A stretch of 64,000 nucleotides of DNA, taken from Thiothrix sp. (GTDB taxonomy: Bacteria > Pseudomonadota > Gammaproteobacteria > Thiotrichales > Thiotrichaceae). Below, piece by piece: positions 53,520 to 61,786 of this stretch (position 1 is its first letter; every line of letters begins with the position of its first letter). Under the pieces are notes generated by a model, which was given only the letters and a program-made list of their open reading frames with translations, was not told the DNA's origin and did not search any database. A program made the translations under genes and the position numbers. The stretch lies in assembly GCA_008015155.1 (NCBI GenBank), contig SSFA01000017.1, forward strand, positions 124,001 to 188,000, written 5' to 3'.

Positions 53520-54431
53520 TTATAAGCTAAGTTCAACCACGATAGGATAATGATCTGAACCAATTGAATCCGCGATTTTAGTATCGATCTTGTGCCATTG
53601 CTTACTCGCCAGCACTTGATCAATCGGAATGCCGAATAGACCTTTTCCCTTAGCAGGCCAAGTCGGCCATAAATTCAAAGTACGATAAAAGCCTTTTGCT
53701 GCTAAGCCCTTAAAGGCACTCGACCATGGTGAAGCATTAAAATCCCCTGCAATTAAAGTCGGTTGCTCACTGCTTTGGGTTAAATCTTGTAAAACCTGAT
53801 CACGTATCACATGGGCAGTTTGATTAATCGGTGGTAGGGGGTGAAAGCCAATCAATTTAATGCTTTGGTTTTGATAGGCCACCTGTGTGACGAGGTGTTC
53901 AATGCCATGACCATCCGTAATGATATGCTGATTACTTAAAGCTAGGCGAGAGAGGATCGCCATCCCAAACGCATTATGCTGGCTTTTAGGATTCAAGAAT
54001 TGCTGTGGGTAGTCTGTCCATGTTGCTACTTGTTGTTGATGGGCTGGCGTAAATTCCAAGAGCACAATTATATCGGGTTTTTCTAGATCAATGAGCGCTT
54101 TAAGTGTGCTTAAATTACTGTTACCCACATAGACATTGCTGCTTAAAATTTTCAGTAGTTGATTTGATCCACTAGCTTTGGGCAACTGAGGCGAAGCGCT
54201 TATTAAAGGCAGAGCCAAGGCACAAAGAGTGAATAACCAAGCTTTATGTTTTGGCACTAAGCCTACAAGGCTCAAGATCAACAAGAGTGCATACAGCCCC
54301 TGCCAATGGCTAGCCAGATCAAATAGCCAAGCTAATTGCGAAACTTGCCCATTAAAGACTGGAGTGATCAAGGGACTGAGCAAACCAAGCAAGCTGGCGA
54401 GCAATAGGAAAACAGCAAGAAATTGGATCAT
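53520..54431 (-). CDS. Membrane-anchored endonuclease/exonuclease/phosphatase-family protein
   Basis: This protein of about 303 residues has two or three N-terminal membrane segments (to about residue 85) followed by an EEP domain: 'KILSSNVYVGNSNLSTLKALIDLEKPDIIVLLEF', 'TLIAGDFNASPWS' and the C-terminal 'DSIGSDHYPIVVEL'. The catalytic Asp/Asn pair and SDH His are intact. The start is uncertain: ATG 54431 is used, but a TTG at 54512 overlapping the methyltransferase stop is possible. It resembles the YafD-type family. Its substrate (nucleic acid, lipid or phosphoester) is unknown. Confidence 0.75.
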   Translation of the reverse strand: MIQFLAVFLLLASLLGLLSPLITPVFNGQVSQLAWLFDLASHWQGLYALLLILSLVGLVPKHKAWLFTLCALALPLISASPQLPKASGSNQLLKILSSNVYVGNSNLSTLKALIDLEKPDIIVLLEFTPAHQQQVATWTDYPQQFLNPKSQHNAFGMAILSRLALSNQHIITDGHGIEHLVTQVAYQNQSIKLIGFHPLPPINQTAHVIRDQVLQDLTQSSEQPTLIAGDFNASPWSSAFKGLAAKGFYRTLNLWPTWPAKGKGLFGIPIDQVLASKQWHKIDTKIADSIGSDHYPIVVELSL

Positions 54432-54504
54432 AGTTTTGTTAATAGTTTTAGTAGGTCGAGCTTGGTAGCAGAATTTAAAGCGCCACTTTAGAAAACGAAT
54501 CTTA

Positions 54505-55119
54505 TTATTCAACCCGGCAGTAGCAGTACAAAAACTGTTGAGTCATACCCGCTGGCGTCTGATGATTGACGGTGAGACTATCTAATAAGCGAAAGCTTGC
54601 ACCGAACTCCTGATGTAAGCTTTGGCTATCATAACGCATCACGTCCAAGCCGCTGCATTGCTTGGGGCCGTCAGTGCCAAAGGTGGCCATAATGACATGA
54701 CCCTGCGGTTTAGTTGCTTTTAAGACTTGTTGTACATAGCGCTCACGTTGGGTGGAATCAGTCAAAAAATGAAATACCGCACGATCATGCCAAATATCAA
54801 AGGATTGTGGCGCAAATTCCATGTCTAGCACATCACCAACTAACCAATTGACTGCTTGAGCTTTTTTACCTAAACGCATTTGGCTGACTAACAAGGCATG
54901 GTTTGCAATATCCAGCATACTTAACTGGCTATATCCTGCTGCTAATAAGTCATCGGGTAAAGTGGATGCTCCCGTTCCTACATCTAAAATGGCAGCTTGG
55001 CGATTAGGGGCTAAACGTTGAATTAGTTGTAAGGAGGTTTCAAGATGAGGCGCATACCAACTAACTTGTGCAGTATTTTTAGTTTGATAAACACTTTCCC
55101 AATGTTGTGGCGTACTCAT
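54505..55119 (-). CDS. Class I SAM-dependent methyltransferase
   Basis: This 204-residue methyltransferase has motif I ILDVGTGASTLPDDLLAAGY and 'MLDIANHALLVSQMRLG', 'LVGDVLDMEFAPQSFDIWHDRAVFHFL' and 'ATKPQGHVIMATFGTDGPKQCSGLDVMRYD'. The pattern is that of the thiol or metalloid methyltransferase-like group (tellurite-resistance TehB relatives). The substrate is not known. Its C-terminus may overlap the following EEP-family gene. Confidence 0.8.
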   Translation of the reverse strand: MSTPQHWESVYQTKNTAQVSWYAPHLETSLQLIQRLAPNRQAAILDVGTGASTLPDDLLAAGYSQLSMLDIANHALLVSQMRLGKKAQAVNWLVGDVLDMEFAPQSFDIWHDRAVFHFLTDSTQRERYVQQVLKATKPQGHVIMATFGTDGPKQCSGLDVMRYDSQSLHQEFGASFRLLDSLTVNHQTPAGMTQQFLYCYCRVE

Positions 55120-55270
55120 AGCAGTAGCTCATTATTTTAGATTGAATAGTTCATTCTGGTGGAGAGAAGTTTGCTTTGCAAGCAGCCTTGATAAGTCGCA
55201 AAGCATATTTTTAGGAGATATGCGACTATGCTGAGTGCAAAACTTACTTGCAAATACTTAGGAGTTAACG

Positions 55271-56062
55271 GTGATTTTCCGACAATTATTTGAAAAAGAT
55301 TCCAGCACTTATACCTATCTTTTAGCCTGTGAGTCCACAGGACAATGTGTGTTAATTGACCCGGTGATTGATACGCTTGAACGTGACTTGCGCGTGTTGC
55401 AAGACTTAGGTTTAACTCTCACCTATACCTTAGAAACACATATCCACGCTGATCATTTGAGTGCTGGGAAAAAGCTACGCGAATTCACAGGCTGCAAAAT
55501 TGCTGTGCCTGCTTTGGATAAACTAGCTTGTGCGGATATTGGCGTGCAGGAAGGTACACCCTTTCAAGTCGGGCAACTGGCTTTACATCCACTATTTACC
55601 CCAGGGCATACCAGCACACACCATGCCTATTTATTTGATAATGGGATGCAAAAAGTACTTTTTACAGGTGATGCTTTATTGATTGAAGCTTGTGGACGCA
55701 CCGATTTTCAGTCCGGTGATGCGCATGCTTTGTATCGTAGTGTCACTGAGAAGTTTTTTAGTCTGCCAGATGAGACTTTAGTCTATCCTGCACATGATTA
55801 TGAAGGGCGGCAAATCACCACCATTGGCCAAGAAAAAAACCGTAACCCGCGTTTAGGCAAGGACAAAACGGAAGCAGAGTTTGTGGCGATTATGCAGGGT
55901 TTAAATTTGCCTTATCCGCGTAAAATTGATTTTGCTGTGCCCGGTAATCAGGCTTGTGGTCAATGCCCCGATAATGTACCCGAGCAATATCGTGGGCCTT
56001 GTGAAGTGATTGAGTTACCTGCCGATCTGCGGCGTGCTTATTATTTAGGTGATCAGGGTTAA
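55271..56062 (+). CDS. Persulfide dioxygenase (ETHE1-like)
   Basis: This 263-residue metallo-beta-lactamase-fold protein starts at GTG (55271) with TTAGGAG upstream. It has '[17 protein letters not shown]' (HxHxDH), '[12 protein letters not shown]' and '[18 protein letters not shown]', diagnostic of ETHE1-type persulfide dioxygenases, which oxidise glutathione persulfide to sulfite with iron. The C-terminal '[13 protein letters not shown]' is also typical. It points to sulfide or thiol oxidation. It converges with the macrodomain gene. Confidence 0.9.
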   Translation: MIFRQLFEKDSSTYTYLLACESTGQCVLIDPVIDTLERDLRVLQDLGLTLTYTLETHIHADHLSAGKKLREFTGCKIAVPALDKLACADIGVQEGTPFQVGQLALHPLFTPGHTSTHHAYLFDNGMQKVLFTGDALLIEACGRTDFQSGDAHALYRSVTEKFFSLPDETLVYPAHDYEGRQITTIGQEKNRNPRLGKDKTEAEFVAIMQGLNLPYPRKIDFAVPGNQACGQCPDNVPEQYRGPCEVIELPADLRRAYYLGDQG

Positions 56063-56577
56063 GCTGCATCGCTCGCTAACAGCCCTTGATAGACTTGTAA
56101 ATCATTAGCGGAAAAACAGCAGAAAATCACGGTTTCAAGGCTAGGGCAAGCTGGCAAGGTGGCTTTGACAGTATTAATCGCAACCACTGCTGCTTGCTCC
56201 AGTGGATAGCCATAAATGCCGGTGCTAATACAAGGAAAGGCAATACTGGTTAAACCTTTGTCTTGGGCGATTTCTAAACAGCGGCGATAGCAAGAGGCTA
56301 ATAATTCCGGCTCGTGGTTTTTGCCGCCACGCCACACCGGTCCCACGGTATGAATCACAAATTTTGCGGGCAATTTATAGCCTTTAGTGATTTTAGCATT
56401 GCCCGTTTTGCAGCCACCTAATAAGGCACATTCGGCGACCAACTTTAAGCCCGCCGCGCGATGAATTGCGCCATCAACTCCACCCCCACCCAAAAGCGAC
56501 GAATTAGCCGCATTGACGATCGCATCGACTTGCAGTTTAGTAATATCGGCTTGAATTGCTTGAAGTTTTTTATTCAT
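56059..56577 (-). CDS. Macrodomain O-acetyl-ADP-ribose deacetylase (YmdB-like)
   Basis: This 172-residue macrodomain has the ADP-ribose signature [24 protein letters not shown] and '[18 protein letters not shown]'. The length and these motifs match YmdB-type O-acetyl-ADP-ribose deacetylases. It converges and overlaps with the persulfide dioxygenase gene by 4 bp. ADP-ribose signalling in this cell could link to the TIR-PCD protein, but they are not neighbours. Confidence 0.9.
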   Translation of the reverse strand: MNKKLQAIQADITKLQVDAIVNAANSSLLGGGGVDGAIHRAAGLKLVAECALLGGCKTGNAKITKGYKLPAKFVIHTVGPVWRGGKNHEPELLASCYRRCLEIAQDKGLTSIAFPCISTGIYGYPLEQAAVVAINTVKATLPACPSLETVIFCCFSANDLQVYQGLLASDAA

Positions 56578-56780
56578 TATTTGATCTGTGTAAGTGATTG
56601 TGTGGTATATAACTAATACGTTCTGCTGCCTGTTCTAAGCGTCGCCTAAAATCTTCAGGGATAAGTGTGTCGCTAACTCAAGCGATTACAGCCTCTGGGG
56701 TCAAAAAGGTATGAAAGCTGATCCTTGAAAGGAGAATTATACCTTGAAGCTCATAGTCAAATCTCCTAAGTGTCCATAAT

Positions 56781-57188
56781 TTAAATTTGATACGCCATTG
56801 CTTGTTGATAAGTATCTTCGCAATGGCGAAATGCTTTAACCTTGCCGGATTCATCAAAGCGCCAAATATGTACCGCATCACGTTCTGTAATGATCTTACC
56901 GCTGCGTTTGACGGTGGCGGTTAGATCAAACACGGCTACCACGATCTGATCACCTGCTAATAAGTGATGCACATTAAATTGGGTGATCACTAAGTTGTCT
57001 GCCAATTCTTTAAAAAAATTTAAAGCACCTGCTTGACCTTGTTGAGGTTGGAACCAAGGCACTGGGATTGCATTGGCAGCGTAGGCATATTCCCAAGCAA
57101 TATCGGGGGATAATTGCTCAATAATGGCTGGAATATCGCCACGTCCAAATGCAGCATAAATAGTTTGTGCAGTGGCTAAAGGGTTCAT
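56781..57188 (-). CDS. SnoaL-like (NTF2-fold) protein
   Basis: This 135-residue protein matches the SnoaL-like fold: 'TAQTIYAAFGRGDIPAIIEQLSPDIAWEYA' at the N-terminus and 'ITERDAVHIWRFDESGKVKAFRHCEDTYQQ' at the C-terminus. Members bind small hydrophobic ligands or act as isomerases or hydrolases. The start overlaps the SRPBCC gene stop (ATGA). The gap downstream (56578-56780) shows no gene; one frame there has an in-frame stop and no conserved domain. Confidence 0.75.
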   Translation of the reverse strand: MNPLATAQTIYAAFGRGDIPAIIEQLSPDIAWEYAYAANAIPVPWFQPQQGQAGALNFFKELADNLVITQFNVHHLLAGDQIVVAVFDLTATVKRSGKIITERDAVHIWRFDESGKVKAFRHCEDTYQQAMAYQI

Positions 57189-57790
57189 GAATTTAGCTCC
57201 TCGGGTGGTCGTGTACGATTAAGCGGATTAGGCAAGCGTTGATAACTCACTAAACGCGTTTGTAAATGCTGGGCTAAGCCCTGTGCTCCTGCGTGCATCA
57301 CCCTGTGATGATTCCATGCGAAGATAGGCTTTAAGCAGAAAGCAAACCAACGCATCCAGGTTTTTTCTAGGCGCACACTCCATGTATAGGTGACACGAGT
57401 TGTCGTGTTGCTTGGGTTCGGTTCAAGCTGCCAACGCCCAAGGCCATGTAAATCGCCACTGGCGCTTACAATAATAACGCTGGGTTTTTCGACAATAAGG
57501 GTGCGAATAAAGAGCTTAATCTGATAAGGCAAGGCAGTTCCCCAAACCACTTGGCGTAAACTGCCAATGTCATCCTTATCACCTGTTTCCAATAAGGTTA
57601 CCCGCTTGACATAACGCCACCAAGTTGGCCATTGCTCAGGTTGAGTCAATGCTTGCCACACAGGCTCAAGCGGTGCTGCAATCAGGAATTGGCTAGTTAA
57701 AGTCAGGCTAGCGCTAGCCTGAAGCGGCTTAGTCTTGACCCTTGTGGTTGGGAGATGGGAAAAGGAGGTATTAAACAAGTTAAGCTTCAT
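57185..57790 (-). CDS. SRPBCC-family (polyketide cyclase-like) protein
   Basis: The ATG at 57790 gives 201 residues; the longer frame upstream has Cys-rich low-similarity sequence. The domain 'LTSQFLIAAPLEPVWQALTQPEQWPTWWRYVKRVTLLE' and 'SVRLEKTWMRWFAFCLKPIFAWNHHRVM' fit the SRPBCC lipid- or small-molecule-binding fold. It overlaps the SnoaL-like gene, so the two probably act on the same hydrophobic compound. Confidence 0.75.
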   Translation of the reverse strand: MKLNLFNTSFSHLPTTRVKTKPLQASASLTLTSQFLIAAPLEPVWQALTQPEQWPTWWRYVKRVTLLETGDKDDIGSLRQVVWGTALPYQIKLFIRTLIVEKPSVIIVSASGDLHGLGRWQLEPNPSNTTTRVTYTWSVRLEKTWMRWFAFCLKPIFAWNHHRVMHAGAQGLAQHLQTRLVSYQRLPNPLNRTRPPEELNS

Positions 57791-57869
57791 CAAAGCGTAC
57801 TCTAAAATTTGAAGGATTCTTAAAAGAGATACGCAACCAAGAGAAAAATGGATTGGAGCAATGTGCTTA

Positions 57870-58092
57870 TCACAAAGTTTGCAAGAGGACTGGCAGCTTG
57901 AACAACCACTGTGCTTGTTCTTCTGTATCCGGCACTTGCACGCCACGCGCTTGGCTCAAATGCTTTAAAGCCGCTTCAGGTTTTAGCCCTAGTAAAATTA
58001 AGACTGCCCCTGCGATTAAACTAGTGCGACCAATGCCTGCCCGACAATGAATCACGAAATACGCAAGCGCCTTGTATCTTATCAGCTAACTG
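57870..58092 (-). pseudogene. Truncated, frameshifted tyrosine/dual-specificity phosphatase
   Basis: The 3' part of a phosphatase remains: the signature HCRAGIGRTS (HC-x5-R) followed by 'AGAVLILLGLKPEAALKHLSQARG' and 'DTEEQAQWLFKLPVLL'. Upstream, one frame reads 'QLADKIQGACVF' and the next reads 'VIHCRAG', so a base insertion near 58053 splits them. The 5' half, with the general-acid Asp, is missing. The break is immediately after the TCTP-like gene stop, suggesting that TCTP arrival truncated this gene. Confidence 0.7.
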
Positions 58093-58093
58093 C

Positions 58094-58579
58094 TTAGACC
58101 TTCTTTTCTTGGAGAGCGTCTTTAAAATAGAGAAATTTAGGGCAGCCTAGGGCATGGTCATCCTCATCCCACCAGCCAACAATAAAGGTTTCTACGTTAA
58201 AACTCTTGGGTGAGTAGATTTCAAAACGGGAGTATTCTTTTCTGGTGAAGTCCATGAAGGCTTTGGCACTAGCCATAAATGGGCGAGAATTTTTTCCTGA
58301 GTCTTCGAGCTTTTGTTTGACTCGGTTACACCAGTTTTTGTAGAGGCTGATGAATTCAACGTTACTCAGAGCGCTTGGGCCTTCATAGCCAAACCCAAGA
58401 TCTGTATCAATAATATTATTGACCTTCATATCAGGTTCTGCAGAGCCTGTTTTCAAAACTAATTGACTCTGTACCGCCATAATACCAGCTAGGGTTTGAC
58501 CTTGGTATCTCAGTTCAACCCACGGATACGCATCTGAGAGAATAGGATCGTTTGAAATTAGGTCGAGATAAACTAACAT
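58094..58579 (-). CDS. Bacterial homologue of translationally controlled tumour protein (TCTP)
   Basis: This 161-residue protein matches eukaryotic TCTP along its length: it begins MLVYLDLISNDPILSDAY (TCTP: M.Y.D.IS.D...SD.Y), has 'VNNIIDTDLGF', then 'LYKNWCNRVKQKLEDSGKNS' and 'RPFMASAKAFM', and ends 'PKFLYFKDALQEKKV' (TCTP: FKDGL..EK). TCTP is about 170 aa. AAGGAGAAG precedes the ATG and there is no intron, so it is a functional bacterial gene rather than contamination. TCTP homologues in bacteria are very rare. In eukaryotes it interacts with small GTPases and translation factors. Here its role is unknown. Confidence 0.85.
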   Translation of the reverse strand: MLVYLDLISNDPILSDAYPWVELRYQGQTLAGIMAVQSQLVLKTGSAEPDMKVNNIIDTDLGFGYEGPSALSNVEFISLYKNWCNRVKQKLEDSGKNSRPFMASAKAFMDFTRKEYSRFEIYSPKSFNVETFIVGWWDEDDHALGCPKFLYFKDALQEKKV

Positions 58580-58636
58580 CTGGCTTCTCCTTAACTATCA
58601 TTGACAGCGCTAGGCTTAAAGATTTTGAGCAGAAGG

Positions 58637-59548
58637 CTAAGCTTTAAGGAGGGAGTACAAAGATTGTGCATTTTGGCTTAAGCCCTGCTGCAAGTGTTTA
58701 TTATGCATGTCATGACCTGCCTCGACTATTCGTAGTTGATATTTTTTTAAACATGCTTGCAATAATCGCGCTCCCGCTACTTGGCAAACCTGATCATACT
58801 GACCATGCACCGCCCACACCGGAATATCACCCAGCTTGTCTAAACCATTCAATACGCCCGTGTCAGGCAAGAAAAAGCGATTCGCCGCGTAATGCGCATA
58901 AATCCGTATGCGCGCAATCCGGCTCGTCCAAGCTTGTGGATCTGGATTAAAACTCGGTGCGCCACTATTCATGATAGTGGCTTCCCATATATCCCACGCT
59001 AAGGCCGCGCGATATGCCGTTTCGGCATCGGCTTGGAGAAAGGCATTCAAACGTTCGACTGGGTCAGTTCCATAAGAAACACCTAGACTATTTAATAAGT
59101 GGCGATACGCGGTGGGGAATTGTTGGGCAACACCCTGCGGCAAAGCAAACCAGTCCCAATCTTCACGCCGTGCTAAAAAAACACCGCGCAATAACACACC
59201 TAATACAGCTTGTGGAAAAGCTTTGGCATATTCCAGTGCTAATACCACGCCCCATGAACCCCCATAAATCACCCAGCGCTCGATGTTTAAGTGCAAGCGC
59301 AAGGCTTCCATGTCGGCGACTAAATCTGCTGTCGTATTGGCTTTGGTGCGCCCTAGTGGAATGGATTGCCCGCAGCCGCGTTGATCGAGTTGAATAATCC
59401 GAAAGCCTTCGGGGTAGAGCAGTGAGGCTTGGGCAGGATTACAGCCCGAACCTGGGCCACCGTGCATAAACAATAGTGGGATACCTTGGGGATTGCCGAA
59501 TTCAGCGAAATAAAGCTCATGATCGGCCGTAACACGCAATTGACTCAT
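58637..59548 (-). CDS. pip: Proline iminopeptidase (alpha/beta hydrolase)
   Basis: This 303-residue enzyme removes N-terminal proline from peptides. The oxyanion motif HGGPGSGC (about 29-36), 'QLDQRGCGQS' and nucleophile Ser in GGSWGVVLALEYA are all typical of Pip. The catalytic His is in 'EAGHDMHN'. Its start overlaps the ABC ATPase stop by ATGA, so it is at the end of the transporter operon. The functional link to transport is unclear. Confidence 0.9.
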   Translation of the reverse strand: MSQLRVTADHELYFAEFGNPQGIPLLFMHGGPGSGCNPAQASLLYPEGFRIIQLDQRGCGQSIPLGRTKANTTADLVADMEALRLHLNIERWVIYGGSWGVVLALEYAKAFPQAVLGVLLRGVFLARREDWDWFALPQGVAQQFPTAYRHLLNSLGVSYGTDPVERLNAFLQADAETAYRAALAWDIWEATIMNSGAPSFNPDPQAWTSRIARIRIYAHYAANRFFLPDTGVLNGLDKLGDIPVWAVHGQYDQVCQVAGARLLQACLKKYQLRIVEAGHDMHNKHLQQGLSQNAQSLYSLLKA

Positions 59549-60297
59549 AGGCGGACAACTTTAGCTTCCATACCGCGTGTTTCACCGGAGAGTTGGAAGA
59601 AAGCATCCAATAAGCTTGTGGTTTGTGTTTGTGCGATCAGCTGGGCGGGAGTGTCTTGCGCGAGTAACTTGCCTTTGTGCAACACCAAGACTTGCTTAGC
59701 GGCTTCGGCTTCGTCGATTAAATGGGTCGCCCACAACACACACAAGTTTTGCTGTTCGCAGAGTTGATGCACATAACTGATTAAAGTCGCGCGCGAGGCG
59801 GGGTCAAGCCCGACCGTGGCTTCATCCATGAGCAATAATTTGGGTTCAGTCATTAGGGCACGCGCGAGTTCGACTTTGCGCCGATTACCACCACTTAGAG
59901 TACGACAGGCTTTACTGGCAAGCTCACTTAATTCCAATTGCGCTAATACAGCAGCGCTACGCGTTTTGATCGCGGCTTTATTCATGCCATGTAATTTGCC
60001 GTGGAAGTCGAGATTGGTTTGCACGCTTAAGTCTAAATCCAATGCGGGCTGTTGAAAAACGACCCCCATTTGTGCCAAGGCTTGGGGTAAATCTTTTTTG
60101 ATTGCCAGATCATTCAGCACAATTTCGCCTTGATCGGGCGCGAACAAGCCAGTGAGTAATTGGAACAGGGTGCTTTTACCTGCACCATTCGGCCCTAAAA
60201 GCGCATAAAAGCCACTCTCTAATTCAAAGCTGACTTGTTGCAAAGCTTGCACCGCGCCATAGGATTTGCTCACTGATTGTACGCTAAGCATCGCCAT
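59545..60297 (-). CDS. ABC ATPase of the PQQ-dependent alcohol dehydrogenase system (PedA-like)
   Basis: This 250-residue ATPase has Walker A GPNGAGKST (about 36-44), signature LSGGNRRKVELARAL and Walker B LLMDEATVGLDP. The 'FAPDQGEIVLNDLAIKKDL' and 'DLDLSVQTNLDFHGKLHG' pattern matches the ATPase that occurs with PQQ alcohol dehydrogenases. In Pseudomonas putida the Ped ABC system is linked to lanthanide uptake. Its permease (62923-63726) lies upstream in the same strand, separated by another three-gene ABC unit. AGGAA precedes the ATG. Confidence 0.85.
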   Translation of the reverse strand: MAMLSVQSVSKSYGAVQALQQVSFELESGFYALLGPNGAGKSTLFQLLTGLFAPDQGEIVLNDLAIKKDLPQALAQMGVVFQQPALDLDLSVQTNLDFHGKLHGMNKAAIKTRSAAVLAQLELSELASKACRTLSGGNRRKVELARALMTEPKLLLMDEATVGLDPASRATLISYVHQLCEQQNLCVLWATHLIDEAEAAKQVLVLHKGKLLAQDTPAQLIAQTQTTSLLDAFFQLSGETRGMEAKVVRL

Positions 60298-60299
60298 GT

Positions 60300-61043
60300 T
60301 TATTCCTTTACTAAAGAGCCAGACAACAGTTGCGGGTATTGTTGCAATAATTGGTTTTGCAGAGCTTGTAAATCGCTAGTAATAGCGGAGCGTGGACGCG
60401 CTAAGGGGATATGATAATCCAAAATGACCTGTGCAGGACGAGCTGAAAAAAATAAGATCCGATCCGCCAATTGCAGCGCCTCATTCAAACTATGGGTGAC
60501 GAATACTACGGTCGGACGGGTGCGTTGCCATAATTGCATTAATAATTGGCGTAAATCTTGGGCAGTTGGTTCGTCCAAAGACTGAAAAGGCTCATCCATC
60601 AAGAGTAGCTGTGGCTGAGTCACAAAGGCGCGCACTAAAGCTACGCGACGTTTTAAACCACCAGACAGTTGCTTGGGGAAAGCCGCGCGAAATTCAGTTA
60701 AACCCAACTGTTCTAATAAATGCTCCATGCGTGCAAAGCGCCCACTGTCTGCTTGCAAAGGCGGTGCATCCAAGACTAAACGAATATTGTTTTCCACACT
60801 GAGCCAAGGCATTAAGCGCGGCTCTTGGAACATATAACTCAAAGCATCGCGCGGTGCTTGAATGCTGCCTTGAAAATCGGTCTCTAAGCCAGCGATCATA
60901 TTTAATAGCGTGGTTTTGCCCGTGCCTGAAGGGCCAACTAAAGCAACAAATTCGCCCGCTTGCACGCTAAATTGCACCTCGCGCACGGCTTGCACGCCAT
61001 TGGCAAAGGTTTTGTCATGGAGTTCAACTTGCAAAAGACTCAT
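60300..61043 (-). CDS. ABC ATPase, Tau/Ssu/nitrate type
   Basis: The ATG at 61043 overlaps the permease stop (ATGA) and gives 247 residues; a GTG at 61052 would be 3 codons longer. Walker A GPSGTGKTT, signature LSGGLKRRVALVRAF and Walker B LLMDEPFQSLD are present. 'YMFQEPRLMPWLSVENNI' is characteristic of SsuB/TauB. It completes an importer with the next two genes. Confidence 0.88.
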   Translation of the reverse strand: MSLLQVELHDKTFANGVQAVREVQFSVQAGEFVALVGPSGTGKTTLLNMIAGLETDFQGSIQAPRDALSYMFQEPRLMPWLSVENNIRLVLDAPPLQADSGRFARMEHLLEQLGLTEFRAAFPKQLSGGLKRRVALVRAFVTQPQLLLMDEPFQSLDEPTAQDLRQLLMQLWQRTRPTVVFVTHSLNEALQLADRILFFSARPAQVILDYHIPLARPRSAITSDLQALQNQLLQQYPQLLSGSLVKE

Positions 61044-61783
61044 TCGCGCCACCGATTTAGGCGTTTTTCCAAAGGACGCAACAAGACCGCTTCGAGAATT
61101 AGAATCAAGGCTACAAACGCAAAGGTATAAGCCAAAATGCCTTTAATATCAAAATAATGAAAATAATTACCCAGCTGAAAACCCACTCCATTACTACGCC
61201 CGAGTAGCTCTACCACCAAGACAATTTTCCAAATTAAGGCTAAGCCATTGCGTGCAGCGGCGAATAGGTAAGGATAGAGTTGCGGCCAATAGACTTTCCA
61301 AAAGCTTTGCAGGGGCGATAAACGATACACTTGTGCGACTTGCAATAAATCCTTGTCAATCGCGCGTGCACCTTCGCGTAAAGTGACAATCACCATGGGA
61401 ATTTTGTTGATCGCCACCGCTAGAATCGCGGCAGTTTCGCCCAAACCTAGCCAGATATAGCAAAGAATAATGGTGACTAGTGCTGGAATATTAAGACCAA
61501 TAATTACTAGGGTATCGAGCCATTCATTCCAAGCTCGGCGGCTACCCATGAGAATACCAATGCCAACGCCTAGGAGCATGGCAAGAGTAAAACTAGCCAT
61601 CACACGACCTAAAGTCGCACTCAAATGACGCAGCAAATCACCTGACCAGAGCTGCTGCCAAAGGGTTAGCAACACAGCGCTTGGTGTTGGTAGATAACGG
61701 CTTTGCAGCCACCAAGCAAGTATTTGCCAGATCAGCACAAAGCCGATCAAGACTAATACCCGTGCTTGGCACAAAACCTTCAT
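61040..61783 (-). CDS. ABC permease, Tau/Ssu/nitrate type
   Basis: This 247-residue permease has about six membrane segments and the EAA loop 'REGARAIDKDLLQVAQVYRLSPLQSFWKVYWPQLYPYL'. The family includes SsuC, TauC and ThiX. ATG 61783 lies 3 nt beyond the binding-protein stop. It pairs with the ATPase above and the binding protein below. Confidence 0.88.
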   Translation of the reverse strand: MKVLCQARVLVLIGFVLIWQILAWWLQSRYLPTPSAVLLTLWQQLWSGDLLRHLSATLGRVMASFTLAMLLGVGIGILMGSRRAWNEWLDTLVIIGLNIPALVTIILCYIWLGLGETAAILAVAINKIPMVIVTLREGARAIDKDLLQVAQVYRLSPLQSFWKVYWPQLYPYLFAAARNGLALIWKIVLVVELLGRSNGVGFQLGNYFHYFDIKGILAYTFAFVALILILEAVLLRPLEKRLNRWRE

Positions 61784-61786
61784 CAA

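Noticed and set aside
56578..56780. Possible small gene on the minus strand downstream of the SnoaL-like gene
   Set aside because: One frame reads a helical stretch but has an in-frame stop and no start or ribosome-binding site.
57870..58055. Short intact phosphatase gene from an ATG before HCRAGIGRTS
   Set aside because: The protein would lack the general-acid loop and most of the fold, and coding similarity continues upstream in another frame; it is a pseudogene.
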